Source of the DNA: Tenrec ecaudatus
Taxonomy: Eukaryota > Chordata > Mammalia > Afrosoricida > Tenrecidae
Direction: 5' to 3'
Assembly (NCBI RefSeq): GCF_050624435.1
Contig: NC_134539.1
Coordinates: forward strand, 141,890,025 to 141,954,024
Length of the DNA: 64,000 nt
Shown in pieces: positions 61,801 to 64,000 of the stretch (the stretch's first letter is position 1; the number at the start of each line of letters is the position of its first letter). The notes below the pieces were generated by a model. The model was not told where the DNA came from, made no database searches, and saw only the letters and a program-made list of their open reading frames with translations. The position numbers and the translations under genes are program-made.

Positions 61801-63534
61801 GTTCTTCCACTAGTAAAAGGCTGTACTCTTGTCTGGCCCTTTCCCTGAACCACGCAGAGGCTTCTGTAGCTGCAGCTCTGGGAGCATGTGAGTAACAGTT
61901 TTCGTGTCTCCCACAGGTCGGATGCGGTGTGGGAAACACAGTCTTTCCAATTTTACAAACTAACAAGTAAGTGCGCTACAGGCTGCACTGACAGCGCTGT
62001 GGACGGGAATCTATCGCCATCTGCAGTATACTCTTAGGGGTGTTTAAGTTGGATGCAGAAACGCACTTCAAACTGTTCTTGAGGAAACAGAGTGAAAAGA
62101 TACTGGCATTTTCCCACCCGCTTTTCAAAGCCCCCTCCTCCAAGTCATTCTCTACCATCAGAAAAATGCCATGACGGTTAAACCCATGACAGTCACAGGG
62201 TTTGCCGTGTCGCTTTTCTCTGGGTGCTTGGTGTCTTTGGAGGAACAGTTGGGGGCTGGGCTGTCATTGCCTCATCTTAGAGCCGCAGAGCCAACATACA
62301 GGCAGATTGGCTCCTGTTTTCAATTCACTTATTGAAATGCCATCTGGGTCCAAGTTCTCCGTGTTTCTGGAAGGTTCTCAATCAGTAAGTTAGTCAGCTT
62401 GCATCTAGTGAGACTTAACCTCCTACATAAATGCATTTTACTGGTAGAAACCTGTAAGAACGCTCGGCAAGTTATCATAGCTTAAAAGACAGAGATTGTT
62501 GTACTCTTAATGTCACGTGTCCATTGAAGTCTTCCCTTGGACCGTTACGTCATCGGCGCCATCCATGGCGAGTGTCAGCTGGAGCTAGCGTCTGCTCCAG
62601 GGCCTGGGGGGCCAGTTCACTAAGACCCCAGAACCCAGGACTGACTCGGCCCCACGTGTTCCTGTCATTCATTGCCAAGAGTGGACAAGAGGCTTTTGCC
62701 ACCATGAATCAGGTCCTCGGTTTTGAAACCCCCAGACCACGCATGCCCTGGGTTTAGAGTACTAGGGCTTCTTCCTGTAAAGAAAATGTGCTTTCCCCGG
62801 GTTTGTGGTCTGCATCCTGGTAGTTGTCTGCCCGGGGGCCCAGCAGGTCCCAGGAAAGGCTGCTCCCTGCGGTCAGCCCTGTTTCCTCCAGAGAAAGCAC
62901 TGGGAGTACAGGTGGTTTGTACCTTGGCCATCATTTGTACAGTGTCTTCAGGTTTTGAAAATGGCGAGTTCCGTAATCAAGTGCAAGTTTTGATAGTTCC
63001 CAGTGTCCGTTTCATGCGCCAGGACTCGCAGTGGGCATCGGGGAGAACAGAAGATGAGCTTTTGGCCTGCCCTCCCCCCACCCACCACCCACTCCATCAT
63101 GTAGGGCAACAAACACCCAGCAGGCCCTCGGAAAGGGTCCCGGGAACCTGTAGCTGGGCGTTGTGACCCCTGCTCCCAGGGCAGCCACAGTGCAGTGGGG
63201 TGGAGAGGCGGTGCAAAGGTGTTCCTGGCAGGGAGATGAGAGGGAGAGTGACGTGTGGTGAGACCCTGTGGGTCTTATGTCAGCCACGTGCACAAGGTCT
63301 GGAAAGGGCCCTTGACCAAAATGAAACAGGACGCGCCTACGAGGTACCGGTTTCTCTGAAGGGTTCACACTTCATCATTTGATCCTTTAAACTCAGCTCC
63401 ACAAGAAAAGGGCTCGGCCGAGCCCAGCCTGAAAGCTCACCGTCTGCTTCCCTGTGTTTTCTGCCCATTTCAGTGACCCGGGGCTCTTCGTTTACTGCTG
63501 TGATTTTTCGTCGGCAGCTGTGGAGCTGGTCCAG
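58729..63534 (+). CDS. METTL2A: METTL2, tRNA N3-methylcytidine methyltransferase, 5' part
   Basis: Join 58729-58850, 59006-59097, 60789-61123, 61917-61966, 63474-63534: 660 nt, 220 codons, all phases agreeing. The gene continues past the window (the human protein has about 378 residues). METTL2 enzymes are SAM-dependent methyltransferases that make m3C at position 32 of threonine and arginine tRNAs in the cytosol. Seen here: the N-terminal block [20 protein letters not shown] (about 26-45), the aromatic [20 protein letters not shown] region, a variable linker in exon 3, and SAM motif I E-V-G-C-G-V-G-N at 183-190. The acidic ribose-binding Asp (CCDFSS, D210) closes the second strand. Start: the first ATG in the CpG island, agreeing with the family N-terminus. 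The 2A/2B split is primate-specific, so 'METTL2' is the safest name. It follows EFCAB3 as at human 17q23. Confidence 0.95.
59006..59097 (+). CDS. METTL2A: METTL2 exon 2
   Basis: Acceptor TTTCCCCAG, donor GTGCGC. Completes the Trp codon and encodes [20 protein letters not shown] plus [10 protein letters not shown], as in the family. Confidence 0.95.
59318..59425 (-). repeat. AfroSINE 3' part
   Basis: Antisense 'GGATTTCGGTTCATGGCAAC' CTGGAGCCAGAACTGCCCCC and 'GATTGTGATCTTTATGG'. METTL2 intron 2. Confidence 0.7.
59437..59600 (+). repeat. AfroSINE
   Basis: 'TATTGGACTGCTAACTACCA' AATCGGTAGTTCGAACCTAC, 'GTTGAGTTGCTATGAGTCAG'. Opposite in orientation to its left neighbour. Confidence 0.85.
60118..60292 (+). 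repeat. MIR-family SINE
   Basis: 'TTTGAAGGGATTTTGGAAAT' CATATAGCCCAATATCCTCT, then 'GCATTAAGTGCTTTCCCCAG', an ancient MIR or MIR3-type element. Confidence 0.6.
60789..61123 (+). CDS. METTL2A: METTL2 exon 3
   Basis: Acceptor TTCTTTACAG, donor GTAACC; ends in phase 0 after GAG. Starts [20 protein letters not shown] and ends [13 protein letters not shown]. The middle (about 125-165) is a poorly conserved polar linker. Confidence 0.95.
61124..61916. other. METTL2 intron 3
   Basis: Contains a MIR-like tail at about 61540-61625 ('AATTGAGGTAATGTATGTGA', 'CACGGTGCCTGGCCCAGGAA'). Otherwise nothing recognised. Confidence 0.5.
61917..61966 (+). CDS. METTL2A: METTL2 exon 4 (SAM motif I)
   Basis: Fifty-nucleotide exon with acceptor TCTCCCACAG and donor GTAAGT. 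Encodes [16 protein letters not shown], the glycine-rich SAM-binding loop, intact. Confidence 0.95.
61967..63473. other. METTL2 intron 4
   Basis: GC-richer intron. Several open frames cross it on both strands, but none has a recognisable product or splice context. Confidence 0.5.
63474..63534 (+). CDS. METTL2A: METTL2 exon 5
   Basis: Acceptor GCCCATTTCAG, donor GTAAGC. Encodes [22 protein letters not shown]210 is the acidic residue that binds the SAM ribose. Later exons are beyond the window. Confidence 0.95.
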
Positions 63535-64000
63535 GTAAGCGCAGTGATTGCCTCTTCACTGGCTCGGGGAAAAGCTTTCTCCCGACAGGAAAGGCGTGCT
63601 CACTGGCTTCTTGCTGTCCTGCCGACTGGCTGAAACGGCCGGGAGGAAAGGGCCCCTGGAGGCTGAGTTGCCACCTGCGGCTCTGGCATGTGGGGCAGGT
63701 TTCTTCACCTCTGCAGCGGGTGGGTGACAGGCTGAGTGGCAGGAGATGATTGTTCCGGTCCGAGTTCTCCGGAATCCATCGGTGGTGGGTAAGCTGAAGA
63801 TGTGTGGGCCGATAAAAGGGGGTGCATTCACCTCAGCTCCATTGTATCTACGTGCATCATTGTAGGGACTGCAGGCCTCTGAAATTGCTGGTAGAGCACA
63901 CAGGTGAGGGTCCGGGCATGGAGACGTCTCAGACAAAACCTAGGCTCGAGGGGCAGGACCACAGCTCCCCCGGGGACCGACCGACTGCATCAACCGACAG
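63535..64000. other. METTL2 intron 5, to the window edge
   Basis: Nothing recognised beyond intronic sequence. The minus-strand open frame 63936-63556 is GC-driven. Confidence 0.5.

Overview
The window is mammalian nuclear DNA. Its young repeats place it in Afrotheria. It has many AfroSINE copies, RTE/BovB-like LINE fragments of the afrotherian type, and at least a dozen copies of one L1-like 3' UTR family ending in an AATAAA-ATGATTT tail (called L1A here). A remnant of a SPIN-type hAT DNA transposon, among afrotherians known to me only from tenrecs, makes a tenrec such as Echinops the best guess. The species is an inference, not a match.

Only two protein-coding genes are supported, both on the plus strand and in the order seen at human 17q23. 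Positions 460-51132 hold the 3' part of EFCAB3. Fourteen exons join in one continuous frame (1706 nt, 567 codons plus stop), and the gene starts before the window. The first five exons (460-9230) are degenerate EF-hand modules upstream of the point where the short human EFCAB3 protein begins. The locus therefore looks like the long, unsplit EFCAB3-like gene. After 7.6 kb of intergenic sequence, a CpG island with ETS and GC-box motifs (about 58350-59210) drives METTL2, a tRNA 3-methylcytidine methyltransferase. Its first five coding exons (58729-63534, 220 codons) are present and it runs off the right edge.

Most of the rest is retroelement sequence in introns and in the intergenic gap. Regions: 0.9-11.6 kb, EF-hand exons among L2, MIR, L1A, RTE and AfroSINE. 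13.1-16.2 kb, L1M, L1A and an RTE copy split by an L1A insertion. 17.1-21.8 kb, a near full-length minus-strand L1 relative with an ORF1 (304 codons, two nonsense codons) but no ORF2, so a half-LINE (HAL1-like) element; the abundant L1A fragments are its 3' end. 23-38 kb, stacked RTE copies broken by AfroSINEs, L1 ends and the SPIN remnant. 39-51 kb, the conserved EFCAB3 C-terminal exons with L1A and L2. 51-58 kb, intergenic, with AfroSINEs and a gastrokine-like BRICHOS pseudogene. 58.3-64 kb, METTL2.

The most informative signals outside the genes are insertion footprints with exact target-site duplications: a twin-primed 5' inversion, a probable 3' transduction, a 28-bp micro-insertion and several nested insertions. 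I found no tRNA or rRNA gene, no CRISPR array and no bacterial-type operon. I saw no undescribed gene system; the best candidates for something new are the ORF2-less LINE lineage and the G-run ends of a second L1 3' UTR family.
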